Positions 1-8,160 of a stretch of DNA of 38,135 nt are shown piece after piece. A program made the translations under genes and the position numbers. The notes under the pieces are model-generated. The model did not search any database. It saw only the letters and a list, made by a program, of their open reading frames with translations, and had not been told where the DNA came from. Source of the DNA: Candidatus Krumholzibacteriota bacterium (GTDB lineage: Bacteria; Krumholzibacteriota; Krumholzibacteriia; Krumholzibacteriales; Krumholzibacteriaceae). How positions within the stretch are numbered: the stretch's first letter is position 1; the number at the start of each line of letters is the position of its first letter. Where the stretch lies: positions 1 through 38,135 of the forward strand of contig JAFGPI010000006.1 in assembly GCA_016926065.1 (NCBI GenBank), written 5' to 3'.

Positions 1-91
1 CGGATTCCGTTACTGGAGCCGGGGGGGCGGTCCGTATTATCTCCGGCGTTGGGCCCGCCGCCCTATTCCGGTACCGGGACCCGGGGGCCGG

Positions 92-466
92 TCAACCGGA
101 AAAGAGCAGGGTGAAATCCCCGATCCCTATGCGGTCGCCGTTCCTTAAGATGCAACGGTGAATCTCTTTCCCGTTGATGCTGGTTCCGTGACGGCTGTTC
201 AGGTCTTCCAGGATATAATTATCCCCGCTGCGGGATATTATGGCGTGTTCTTCCGAGACGAAGGAGTGATCCAGGCAGATATCACAGCTTATGTCACTCC
301 CCAGAGAGATTTTCAATTTTTCCAGGGAAATTTTCAAACCGGCGAAGCAACCGTTGGTGATGGTCAGGGTGGCTTTTGATGTCCGGGAGTGGTTTTTTGA
401 CCGGAGACGGGGATTTTTCGATTCCTTACGGCGGTGATCTTTTTTGTGCTTGATCGTGGATGTCAT
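92..466 (-). CDS. Small FHA-domain protein with basic N-terminal tail
   Basis: The 124-residue product has a lysine/arginine-rich tail (about residues 1-35) followed by one forkhead-associated domain. FHA domains bind phosphothreonine peptides. The usual FHA marks are visible: a GSD turn after strand 3, the SxxHA element (VSEEHAIISR), and an N-terminal-to-loop LNSRHGTSINGK followed by LRNGDRIGIGDF. The start at 466 is preferred to the longer frame at 496 because AAGGTG lies just upstream of that ATG. There is no signal peptide or membrane segment, so it should be cytoplasmic. It lies 162 bp beyond the exosortase/PrsKR operon but has its own sigma-54-type promoter, which suggests co-regulation. 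It may be an adaptor for a Ser/Thr kinase or phosphatase; the PP2C gene at 17760 is the only candidate partner in the window. The fold is fairly sure; the partner is unknown. Confidence 0.85.
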   Translation of the reverse strand: MTSTIKHKKDHRRKESKNPRLRSKNHSRTSKATLTITNGCFAGLKISLEKLKISLGSDISCDICLDHSFVSEEHAIISRSGDNYILEDLNSRHGTSINGKEIHRCILRNGDRIGIGDFTLLFSG

Positions 467-527
467 TATTTCACCTTCCCTTTTCGGGTAAGCCAATGAA
501 TTTATCGGGTGTTATCTGGAGGTCTAG

Positions 528-542
528 GCAAATATTGTACCA
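528..542 (-). promoter_or_regulatory. Sigma-54 promoter of the FHA gene
   Basis: Reading the minus strand, TGGTAC-AATAT-TTGC matches the sigma-54 consensus TGGCAC-N5-TTGC with one change (T for C at the fourth base). The -24 GG is at 541-540 and the -12 GC at 529-528, the same 12-base spacing as at the two other sigma-54 sites in this window. Transcription would start near 516, about 50 bases before the ATG at 466. The same bases can be read as an extended -10 (TGGTACAAT), but no -35 accompanies it. Confidence 0.7.
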
Positions 543-600
543 TTTTGAAAAAATCCGCCTGGGGATGAGGGGTGATGGGTTTATATGAGAAGGCCTCTTG

Positions 601-616
601 CCTCCGGGACCGGAGG
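601..616. repeat. GC-rich inverted repeat upstream of the FHA promoter
   Basis: CCTCCG and CGGAGG form perfect 6-bp arms around a 4-base centre. The centre is 68 bp upstream of the -24 GG of the FHA sigma-54 promoter, near -92 from the expected start, a normal position for an enhancer-binding protein site. It is also 13 bp downstream of the stop of the lipoprotein gene at 629, so it could be a transcription-stop hairpin. No T-run follows it on the minus strand, which weakens the terminator reading. Confidence 0.45.
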
Positions 617-628
617 AGAAATTCAACT

Positions 629-1366
629 TCATCCGCCCCTGAGATATTTTATCTCCAGGCGGGGACCGAGGGTGGAATCCCCCGCTTCGCGCAGGTAAAT
701 TTCCCGGAAGGCTTCCTCCCCGGCGGCCGCGGACTTGATCAGCACCCCGTGGTTGGTCGCTGGATCATTCAGCCACCGTCGTATCAAGCCGGTGGAAATA
801 TTGAAGGTGATGACGGAATCTTCGTCCACGGTGCATTCGTCAAGGGGGGGAGAAAGGTAATCGCCTCCCTCGGTGAGCCAGGGCACGATACCGTCGGTCG
901 CGTACCAGGAGGCTCCCGCCGCCAGTCCGCCTAATCCTTCCACCCAGGATCCGGGCACGATAACCGGCACCACCGTCTCAAAGAGCCGGAAAGTGGCCGT
1001 ACCGGCTCCCCCCGGCTTTATCCGCAGGGACAGGCGGGCCTGCAGCACCACCGAGCAGTCGGTGATAAAAGTGATATCGGATCTAACGAGCAGTCTTCTT
1101 TCATAGTAATGGCCTTCCCGGAAAATCGTGCCCAGGGTGTCCTCTTGGTTGATACCGAAATTACCATTCCGGGTGATCCAGTAGGGGGATTCCTTGATCA
1201 CGGCGTCCCGGGTTCCGGCATAACCGGGAAAGGGGGCGATCCAATCTTGAAAGGCGACCCTGACCGTATCGGGCGCGGGGAGAAGGATGCGCTGCTTTTC
1301 ATCGCATCCTCCGGCTCCCAGCAGCAGGATGACCGGGAAGATAATATAAGGATATGCCCTTTTCAT
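629..1366 (-). CDS. DNRLRE-type (CBM96-like) lipoprotein
   Basis: The 245-residue product begins with a lipoprotein signal peptide ending at Cys21 (lipobox GAGGC), so it should be membrane anchored outside the cytoplasm. The rest resembles the DNRLRE/TGF-propeptide-like beta-sandwich domain: a WVEG segment, GASWYATDG, a region ending IRRWLNDPATNHGVLIKS, and a closing GPRLEIKYL strand. Such domains occur in surface and carbohydrate-binding proteins. The ATG overlaps the prsR stop by four bases (ATGA), making it the last gene of the exosortase operon. A cell-surface polysaccharide-binding role is plausible but inferred. The lipoprotein call is firm; the domain call is from pattern recognition only. 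Confidence 0.75.
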   Translation of the reverse strand: MKRAYPYIIFPVILLLGAGGCDEKQRILLPAPDTVRVAFQDWIAPFPGYAGTRDAVIKESPYWITRNGNFGINQEDTLGTIFREGHYYERRLLVRSDITFITDCSVVLQARLSLRIKPGGAGTATFRLFETVVPVIVPGSWVEGLGGLAAGASWYATDGIVPWLTEGGDYLSPPLDECTVDEDSVITFNISTGLIRRWLNDPATNHGVLIKSAAAGEEAFREIYLREAGDSTLGPRLEIKYLRGG

Positions 1367-2796
1367 TTTTTATTTTTGGGGGCCCTGAAGTCCTCGGGAT
1401 CGATTTGGTGCTTCTTCATTAGATCGTGCAGGGTGGGTCGGCTGACGCCCAGTTCCTGGGCCGCGGCCGAAACGTTGCCGGAATGGCGGAGCAGGGCGTT
1501 GTTGAGCAAACGGTTTTCCATTCCCTCCCGGGCTTCCTTTAGGGTGATGCCGGCGGTCGGGACAGAGGCACCCGCCTTTCCCTCCGCTCCGGCAAACCGC
1601 TCCTCCGCGCCCTCCGCCGGTGAGGGTAGATCCATGTCCGGGGGCTGTATCATCTTGCCCCGGCTCATTATCACCCCGCGCTTCACGCGGTTTTCAAGCT
1701 CCCGGACGTTACCGGGCCAGGAATAATTGTACAGGGTCTCCAGGGCCGCCTGGCTGAATCCCCGGACGTTCCGGGAATACTCCCGGTTGTAATGATGCAG
1801 AAAGTGCGTGGAGAGCAGAAGGATATCATCGTGACGCTGCTGGAGCGGGGGCAGGGGGATGCTGATGGTGTTGATCCGGTAATAAAGGTCCTCGCGAAAA
1901 GAACGGTCCTCCAGCATGGAAGCGAGATCCCGGTTGGTGGCGGCGATGATACGCACGTCGAGTTGGATCGGTTCCCGGCCTCCCACCCGTTCGATGACCT
2001 GATCCTGAAGAAACCGCAGGATCTTTACCTGCAGGGATGGAGGCAGCTCTCCGATTTCATCCAGAAACAGCGTTCCCCCGTCGGCCACTTCAAATTTGCC
2101 GGGGCGGGAAGCGTGCGCGCCGGTGAAACTTCCCTTTTCGTGTCCGAACAGCTCGCTTTCCAGGAGATTCTCCGGAATGGCCCCGCAGTTGATGGGGATG
2201 AAGGCTTTGTTTTGCCGGGGGCTGATCTTGTGTATGGCTCTGGCGATCAGCTCCTTGCCGGTGCCGCTTTCCCCCGTGATCAGCACGGAAACGTCAGTGG
2301 GGGCCACTTTCTTGACGGTTTCGAATATTTCCAGCATCGCCTCAGAGGTGGCGATGATACCCTCGAATTCGCGACCCCGATGGCCTTTCTTCTTCAGCCG
2401 GGAGATTTCCGATTCCAGCGACCGGATATAGGATGCCCTGCGCAGGATGGTGCGGAGTTCGTCGATGGCGACCGGTTTGGTGTAAAAATCGAGGGCTCCC
2501 CGCTCGATCGCCGTGAGGGCGTTTTCCTTGTCATCATGTCCGGTGATCACGATTACTTTCAGGGCGGGATCTATTTGCAGGGCCGATTCCAGGATCCGAA
2601 ATCCTTCCAGGTTGGCGGGGTCGCCTGTCAGGGACAGGTCCAGGATCATCAATTCGGGAGATTTGGTTTTCAGGGCGCCGATCGCTTCCTCGGCCGTTTG
2701 AGCGGTTATCACCTTGAAATCGTTTTTAAACGCCCACTGGAACTGTTTTAAAATAGCTTCTTCGTCATCAACCAGAAGCAAGGTGGTGGTGGTCAA
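1363..2796 (-). CDS. prsR: PrsR, sigma-54-dependent response regulator of the PEP-CTERM system
   Basis: The 477-residue protein has a receiver domain (about 1-125, acceptor Asp53 in LMILDLSLTG, and the family-typical VITGHDDKENAL ... GALDFYTKP). An AAA+ sigma-54 activation domain follows, with Walker A GESGTGKE, Walker B GGTLFLDEIGE, and the sigma-54 contact loop written GSFTGA instead of GAFTGA. A C-terminal Fis-type helix-turn-helix (SAAAQELGVSRPTLHDL) ends the protein. Phosphorylated by PrsK, it should activate sigma-54 RNA polymerase at PEP-CTERM and exosortase promoters. The start is a TTG at 2796 with GAAGGGA seven bases upstream. It lies 15 bp after prsK and overlaps the next lipoprotein gene. 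Three sigma-54 promoters in this window are its likely targets, including that of its own operon. rpoN itself is not in the window. Confidence 0.93.
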   Translation of the reverse strand: MTTTTLLLVDDEEAILKQFQWAFKNDFKVITAQTAEEAIGALKTKSPELMILDLSLTGDPANLEGFRILESALQIDPALKVIVITGHDDKENALTAIERGALDFYTKPVAIDELRTILRRASYIRSLESEISRLKKKGHRGREFEGIIATSEAMLEIFETVKKVAPTDVSVLITGESGTGKELIARAIHKISPRQNKAFIPINCGAIPENLLESELFGHEKGSFTGAHASRPGKFEVADGGTLFLDEIGELPPSLQVKILRFLQDQVIERVGGREPIQLDVRIIAATNRDLASMLEDRSFREDLYYRINTISIPLPPLQQRHDDILLLSTHFLHHYNREYSRNVRGFSQAALETLYNYSWPGNVRELENRVKRGVIMSRGKMIQPPDMDLPSPAEGAEERFAGAEGKAGASVPTAGITLKEAREGMENRLLNNALLRHSGNVSAAAQELGVSRPTLHDLMKKHQIDPEDFRAPKNKK

Positions 2797-2811
2797 TGGC
2801 GATCCCTTCTT

Positions 2812-5070
2812 TTATCCGGCCGGGCTGCCTGGAAACAAAACCCGGACATCGGCTCCCTCGCCCGGGCGGTTCCCGATACTGATCGATCCTCCATGCGCCT
2901 CAACCAGAGATTTACATAAAACCAGGCCGATGCCAAGACCGTTTTTCTTGGTGCTGCAAAAAGGCTTGAAAAGATGGTTATCCAGGTAAACCGGATCGAA
3001 ACCTTCTCCGGAATCGGAAACGGTAATGGAGAAGCCGGAATTATTTATTTCTTCCAAGGCGACCGAAATCTTTCCCCCGCTCCCGCAGGCCTCCAGGGCG
3101 TTGAGAACCAGGTTCTCCAACACCCGTTTAAGGGCCAGGGGGTCCGCGGTGGCGGTGATCTCATGCTCCGCCGTTACCACCAGATCGATTTTTTTCGCTC
3201 CCGCGTATTTTTTCAGGCCCAGGGCGGTTTCCAGGAGCAGCGCGTTCACCGGTACCTTGGTGGTGGATAGGGTGACCGGTCCCTGGTGGATGCGGAGCGA
3301 ATCAATCAACCGGCGCATCTTTTCGACCGACCGGTTGAGGGTGGTCACGGCGTCCCGCTGGAATTCGGCGTCCTGTATGTTATCCCGGGCGTTTTCCGCG
3401 GTGAGCGATAACATCCCCAGGGTATTCTTGAGATCGTGAATCACGTAGGCGGAAAAACGGTGGAAAGATTCCATTTGCCTCGATTCCAGGAATCTCTCCT
3501 CCATCAGTAGATTTTCCAGCGTCAGCATGGCCTGATCGGCGATGGTGGCCAGGAACTCCCGGTCTTCGTAAGAAAAAGGCGTGTCGATGTCTTTCCCGCC
3601 CAGGGCGATCAATCCGCGAAGTTCCTCCCCGTGGCTCAAAAAGGCCAGGGCGTTGATCCAGCCCAGTCTCCCCTGGGGGGCGGAAGGTTTTTCCTTCCCG
3701 GCGGAGGCGCGGAGCCTGTCCGGACGCGGCCTCTTGAATGTGACCACCGGGGATCCGGCGTAGTAATCGAGCAAGGCGCGGATCTCTCCGGCGTCCCGCT
3801 CCTCCTCGGCCACCCCGTAGCTGGAGGATTTCCCCCCTCCGGTGTCGACCCAGATGATTCCTTTTCGCACCAACATCGTTTCACAGAGGGAACTGATGGT
3901 GTTGGAGAGGAATTCCTCGATGGTCGAACTGGAAGCCATCAGCCGGGCGTAATGCCTCCACTCCTTGCGGTAATTGTACCTGCCCGGGTAGAAGTTTTCG
4001 TTGATAAAGCGCCGCAGCCGCCGCCGGGATTTTCCCGAGATGCCGGCGGCCAGAAGCAGGAAAATAATAAAGATTCCCAGCACCCAGAGCGCGAAACGAT
4101 CATAGGGCATGCCCGCCAGGGTGGAGATATAGGAGATCAGCGAAACCGCCAGGAGGTAGAGTCCGGCGATGGTGATGGTGATCACCGAGGCCTTCCCTTT
4201 CCGGTACGAACGGAATTGCACTTCGAAGAGGGGATAGCGGAAAAGCGCGTAGAGAAAAGAGACGGAAAACAGGATAAGCCCGCAGGAGTGAAGGGCCAGA
4301 AAATTCCGATCGATATGGGAGAGGGAGAGGCTACGGCTGATGACGATGAAATTGATCACGGAAGCGGAAATTATACCCAGCAGAGGATACTTGAGAGTGA
4401 CTTTTCCCGGTATGGTGGCAGCCCGGTAGGTGTTTTCGAAGGAATGGAGGATAAACACGTTGGAAAGGAGAAGGAATACCCCCAGAAGCTTGCCCGCCGC
4501 CGCGATGCTCAGCCCCCAGAACTGGTTGTCGTCGGTAAAGTGAATCCGCCCGGCCACCCAGCTGAGGGGGATAAAGAACGCGCCGGCGGTAAGCAGCAAC
4601 GTGAGTACCACCATGCCGTTCAGATTTCCGCGGGAAACCGCCCTCCCTTTTCTGCCGGACAGGAAGAGGAAGAGGCAAAGGATTAAAGGAGGGAGCAATA
4701 TGATCCCGTACGTAAACAACCGGAGGAGCGCGGCCGCGGCCAGCAGTATGGTGAGGCCGGCCAGATGCAGCGGGAAGGGGCGCGCGGGCGCTCTTTCATT
4801 CGCCCGGGAAAAAAGGGAGAAGAAGGAGAGGGCGTAGCCGGGTAACAGGATGGCGCAAAATACGATCACCCGCAGCCAGGACAGGGCCTCCTGGGGGGTG
4901 GCGGAAACGAGCATAAGGCCCTGAGCGCTCTCCAGAATTCCCAGCACCACGGAGGAAAGAAAAAAGAGTGCGGCCGGGGGATGGAATTTCCCCCGCAGCA
5001 GGCAACCCAGGACCAGGAAGGCCAGTAGTCCCGCCGCCGCCCAAGAAAAAAATGAAGGGAAATTGATCAT
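2812..5070 (-). CDS. prsK: PrsK, PEP-CTERM system membrane histidine kinase
   Basis: The 752-residue product has about ten hydrophobic segments in its first 320 residues, then a GAF-like domain, then a kinase core. The phosphorylated His is residue 545 in FSAYVIHDLKNTLGMLSL, the distinctive PrsK H-box. The N box is VLENLVLNALEACGSGG, and the ATP-binding G boxes are DSGEGFDP and GLGIGL. It should autophosphorylate and pass phosphate to PrsR encoded just downstream (15 bp). The start at 5070 is chosen because this ATG overlaps the stop of the TPR gene (ATGA) and opens directly into the first membrane helix; the 25 extra upstream codons of the open frame would lie inside the preceding gene. The signal sensed is unknown. 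Confidence 0.93.
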   Translation of the reverse strand: MINFPSFFSWAAAGLLAFLVLGCLLRGKFHPPAALFFLSSVVLGILESAQGLMLVSATPQEALSWLRVIVFCAILLPGYALSFFSLFSRANERAPARPFPLHLAGLTILLAAAALLRLFTYGIILLPPLILCLFLFLSGRKGRAVSRGNLNGMVVLTLLLTAGAFFIPLSWVAGRIHFTDDNQFWGLSIAAAGKLLGVFLLLSNVFILHSFENTYRAATIPGKVTLKYPLLGIISASVINFIVISRSLSLSHIDRNFLALHSCGLILFSVSFLYALFRYPLFEVQFRSYRKGKASVITITIAGLYLLAVSLISYISTLAGMPYDRFALWVLGIFIIFLLLAAGISGKSRRRLRRFINENFYPGRYNYRKEWRHYARLMASSSTIEEFLSNTISSLCETMLVRKGIIWVDTGGGKSSSYGVAEEERDAGEIRALLDYYAGSPVVTFKRPRPDRLRASAGKEKPSAPQGRLGWINALAFLSHGEELRGLIALGGKDIDTPFSYEDREFLATIADQAMLTLENLLMEERFLESRQMESFHRFSAYVIHDLKNTLGMLSLTAENARDNIQDAEFQRDAVTTLNRSVEKMRRLIDSLRIHQGPVTLSTTKVPVNALLLETALGLKKYAGAKKIDLVVTAEHEITATADPLALKRVLENLVLNALEACGSGGKISVALEEINNSGFSITVSDSGEGFDPVYLDNHLFKPFCSTKKNGLGIGLVLCKSLVEAHGGSISIGNRPGEGADVRVLFPGSPAG

Positions 5071-6560
5071 CTCAAATCCTGTATCCTGCGGTATTCCTTT
5101 TCCGCCGCCCGGGCCAGGTCGGTGTTCGGATATTTTTCCATGCACCGCCGCAGGGTCTGGGCCGCTTGTTCCAGGTCCTTAATTTCCTTTTCGTAGATGG
5201 AGGCGGCCATCAGGTAGTTTTCCCCGAATTTGCTGTATTCGGGGAACTTATCCGGCAGGGTAAGGAGCAATGCTATCGCTTCCGGCCATTTTCCCTGCTC
5301 CACGTACGCTCTCACGTAATATTCCGCCGCCATGATTTGGATGCTGGCGGAGTATTGGTTGGAAGATAGCTTCTTATAGTATGCTATGGCCTGGTCGTAA
5401 GAGGCGTCGGCCGCCGCCTTTTCCCCCTGGTCCCGGAAATGGTTGGCTATGCGCAGGGGGGATTCCAGGGCGGGCAGGGAACCGGGATAGTTGGCGTATA
5501 TGGATTTGTAAAGCAGGGAGGCCTCCAGCCAGTTTCCCCGGGCTTCCGCGATCTGGGCCAGTTGCCATTCGGCCTCGGCCGATTCCTTGGGTTTGGATTT
5601 GAATTCATCCACGATCTTTCGAAAGATTCTTTCCGCCTGGTCGTACTCCTTCCGCCGCATGTGGATCCCTCCGGCGGTAAGCCGGGCGGTCAACGATTCG
5701 TCCGCTTCCGGGTAGTCGGTGCTGATGCGGGAGAGGATCTCCAGCGCCCGGAGGGGGCGGCCGTAACCATCCTGCTCTATTTTCGCCTCCAGAAAGAGCA
5801 GGGAAGGCATATCGGAGGGGCCACCGTAAAGGTCTTTGAGCTCGCCGATGAGATTCAAAGCCCGGTCCCATTCCTTCTTCTGCAGGTAGACCGTGACCAG
5901 GTTGTACCGGTTCGCTTTCCGCGTTTCTTCCTCCAGGGCGGAATCGATTATAAGCAGAAAGATATTCTCGGCCTCCCGCAGGTAGCGGAGCTTTTCCTCC
6001 TTCCGTCCCGCCGCGGATTCGATTTCGGCCAATCGCAAGGGAACCAGTGGATAGCGGGAATTCATCCCCGCCGTCCACAGGACCTTATCCCGGCTGAGAA
6101 ACTCCTCCATGAATTTTCCGTAGAGGGAGCGGGCCCGCGGAATATCTCCTGTTTCCTGAGAGATGAAGGCGGCCGACCAGAGGGCGTTCGCTCTCGCTTC
6201 CGGAATGTTCCCGGCCCGGTGGTAGGCCTGGATGAAGTCTTCCCGGGCCGCGGCGAACATTCCGGTGCGGAATTCAAGTTCGGCCAGCTCCATTAAGGCC
6301 GATACCATCAGCATTTCCATACCCTCGATGCTGTCGGCGGAAGCGCCGTAATCGCTGATGACGCGGCGATAGGAGTTCAGGACCTCGTCCAGAAACTCGG
6401 AGTTACCCGTGGTCAGGATCATTTCATTGTTCATCTTCCGCGCTTTGAAGAGCGCCTTTTCCGCCGAGTAGCGTTTTTTCTGGCTGCTTTCGGTGCATCC
6501 CCCTATCAGGGGCAAGATTATGAGCGCTGCGGGCAGCAAGGTTTTAATTATCGATTTCAT
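5067..6560 (-). CDS. TPR-repeat lipoprotein of the exosortase operon
   Basis: The 497-residue protein starts with a lipoprotein signal (MKSIIKTLLPAALIILPLIGGC, Cys22). It then consists almost wholly of tetratricopeptide-like helical hairpins, with repeated patterns such as A..LY..I...YP.S and AE.IFRKIVDEFKSKPKESAEAEWQLAQIAEARGNW, resembling the BamD/YbgF class of TPR. It should be a periplasmic or outer-membrane-facing scaffold. It sits between the 6-TM protein (17-bp overlap) and prsK (4-bp overlap), so co-translation is likely. PrsT, the TPR lipoprotein known from PEP-CTERM loci, is much longer (about 900 residues). This protein may play an analogous part, but I do not equate them. Confidence 0.8.
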   Translation of the reverse strand: MKSIIKTLLPAALIILPLIGGCTESSQKKRYSAEKALFKARKMNNEMILTTGNSEFLDEVLNSYRRVISDYGASADSIEGMEMLMVSALMELAELEFRTGMFAAAREDFIQAYHRAGNIPEARANALWSAAFISQETGDIPRARSLYGKFMEEFLSRDKVLWTAGMNSRYPLVPLRLAEIESAAGRKEEKLRYLREAENIFLLIIDSALEEETRKANRYNLVTVYLQKKEWDRALNLIGELKDLYGGPSDMPSLLFLEAKIEQDGYGRPLRALEILSRISTDYPEADESLTARLTAGGIHMRRKEYDQAERIFRKIVDEFKSKPKESAEAEWQLAQIAEARGNWLEASLLYKSIYANYPGSLPALESPLRIANHFRDQGEKAAADASYDQAIAYYKKLSSNQYSASIQIMAAEYYVRAYVEQGKWPEAIALLLTLPDKFPEYSKFGENYLMAASIYEKEIKDLEQAAQTLRRCMEKYPNTDLARAAEKEYRRIQDLR

Positions 6561-7485
6561 CCATCGTTCTCCCTTGACTGGCTGGATTCCGGATGATTTT
6601 TCCGCCCGCTAAGGGGCGGCCTGTCTTTTTTTGACGTATAAATGCGATCGTCGCTCCGGCGGTGATTAAATATGTCGAGATCAGTCTCATGATCTCTCCG
6701 ATAACGTGAATATGGATCATAAACTCGGGGGAGAGCCGCAAAGATATGATTTCCGCTTTATAGTTCAAGAGCATCGTGGGAATGGTCAGCACAAAGGGCA
6801 GGCCCACCAGGAGCAAGGTTTTTAAAAAGGAGCTCCAGGCCAGGATAAAGCTTTTACCGATCGCCTGGCTGAAAGAGCTTCCCCGCAGGAGTATAAAGGG
6901 CAGGGCATAGAGAAAGAGAGCCTGCATCACCAATCCCAAAAGTATTCCCAGGGCGATAATTCCTTTTCCGGCCGCTCCCTCGAAGGAGGCGGACAGAGCG
7001 CGGGTGAGGGTGATGACGGCGAAGATACAGCAGGAAGCCAGCAGGGAGGTTATCACCAAGTGCGGATAACGTTTGAGGGAGTGCTTGAAGCTCCCCCCCA
7101 CCGAAACCGGATTTTCCCGGAAGGCCGCGGCGACCAGCAGGATGATGGCTCCCTGAAATATAACGTGCACCAGGATATCCGACAGGATATCGAATCTGCC
7201 CAGTACGGCCTGCATGAGGATCAAGTGTTCGGGAAAATGACTCAAACGTTCTCCCGTGAGGCCGGGCCACAGGGCGGCCCAGAACCTATTCAGGGGGCTG
7301 TGGATGCAGAGCAAATAGCAAGTCATAACTCCAATCTGGAGAAGGAAGTACAGGCCGGAGGGCAGGATCAATCGGATATCGTGAAGCAGTGTCAGGGATG
7401 TTTGAAAAGCCCGAAAGGCCGAACGGGCGTTGGTGGGAAGGTCGAAGCGGGGATCGCCGGAAGTTCTGTCCGCTGTATAACCCAT
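6544..7485 (-). CDS. Six-helix inner-membrane protein of the exosortase operon
   Basis: The 313-residue protein has a short cytoplasmic N-terminus (about 40 residues), then roughly six hydrophobic segments (near 38-60, 95-125, 140-165, 175-200, 215-240 and 260-285) and a basic C-terminal tail. It has no signal peptide and no catalytic motif I recognise. The general look recalls YciC/DUF975-like integral membrane proteins, but I cannot place it in a family. It starts 6 bp after the epsI stop and its end overlaps the TPR lipoprotein gene by 17 bp, so it belongs to the operon. A role as a membrane partner of exosortase sorting or of polysaccharide export is inference from position only. Confidence 0.75.
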   Translation of the reverse strand: MGYTADRTSGDPRFDLPTNARSAFRAFQTSLTLLHDIRLILPSGLYFLLQIGVMTCYLLCIHSPLNRFWAALWPGLTGERLSHFPEHLILMQAVLGRFDILSDILVHVIFQGAIILLVAAAFRENPVSVGGSFKHSLKRYPHLVITSLLASCCIFAVITLTRALSASFEGAAGKGIIALGILLGLVMQALFLYALPFILLRGSSFSQAIGKSFILAWSSFLKTLLLVGLPFVLTIPTMLLNYKAEIISLRLSPEFMIHIHVIGEIMRLISTYLITAGATIAFIRQKKTGRPLAGGKIIRNPASQGRTMDEIDN

Positions 7486-7491
7486 GCGCTA

Positions 7492-8160
7492 TCAACCTTT
7501 CTCCTGGAAGGGGGGGGATTCCGGGGCCAGGGCCGCCTGGATGGCGGGGGATAAAGTTTCGATGAAACGGATCAGGTCTTGCCGGGCCCGGCCGGAGCCG
7601 CCCGCGGGGATTCCGGTGGAAAAGCGGATGAAGGTGGCGGCCGGAGAACGGGCCAAGATGTTGCTTTTCATCTGCCGCCATTTCAAGCTGAATTCATCGT
7701 GAATCGTCTCTCCGTTCATGTCGAACCAGTAGAACACCAGCCGGCGTTCCTTCCCGTCCGTAATGGTTATCTCTTTAACCCGCGCCTCCCTGCTTCCCAG
7801 CCTAATCCGGGGAGAGCCTTCGGCCAGTATATCCCAGCCCGATCCGGGATAGCAATGCTTGGGTGAGTGGATCTGTGAATTTTCTTGGGGGGAGGCGAAA
7901 TATCCCAGGAACAGTTCGATCGGTCCCGCCTGGTTCCGGTAGGAACGCGCCAGGGTGGCGTCGGCCCCCAGCAGGCGCAGGGAGGCCGGCTCCAGGTATT
8001 CATCCCGGGAGGAATACCCGCCTATCTCCCGGGGGATCAGAGCCAGGTCCGGGGATGGTGGTTTCATCATCGATCGGTCGCGCAGCGCGTGGACGTATCC
8101 GGTCAGCAGGGAGAGAACTACCAGCAGGAGCACCAATCTTTTTATCTCTATTTTTTCCAT
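7492..8160 (-). CDS. epsI: EpsI, exosortase-associated protein
   Basis: The 222-residue protein has one N-terminal membrane helix (about 6-25) and an exported domain with the EpsI signature IHSPKHCYPGSGWDILAEG, followed by VFYWFDMNGETIHDEFSLKW. EpsI is regularly encoded beside, or fused to, exosortases of PEP-CTERM systems and is thought to work with them in surface-protein sorting or exopolysaccharide production; its exact reaction is not established. The ATG at 8160 with GGGGA eight bases upstream is preferred over the frame's earlier start at 8178. It overlaps the end of the exosortase gene by 13 bp, indicating translational coupling. Confidence 0.93.
   Translation of the reverse strand: MEKIEIKRLVLLLVVLSLLTGYVHALRDRSMMKPPSPDLALIPREIGGYSSRDEYLEPASLRLLGADATLARSYRNQAGPIELFLGYFASPQENSQIHSPKHCYPGSGWDILAEGSPRIRLGSREARVKEITITDGKERRLVFYWFDMNGETIHDEFSLKWRQMKSNILARSPAATFIRFSTGIPAGGSGRARQDLIRFIETLSPAIQAALAPESPPFQEKG

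Noticed and set aside
1-91. Possible terminator after the FHA gene
   Set aside because: The segment has several GC-rich complementary stretches (for example CCGG-TTGA-CCGG at the stop) but no T-run, so no specific terminator is called.
530-542. Extended -10 sigma-70 promoter (TGGTACAAT) before the FHA gene
   Set aside because: The same bases fit a sigma-54 -24/-12 element better, with the spacing seen at two perfect sites in the window, and no -35 is present.
5067-6560. PrsT, the TPR lipoprotein of PEP-CTERM systems
   Set aside because: It is also a TPR lipoprotein, but about half the expected length and of the BamD/YbgF repeat style, so the name was not transferred.
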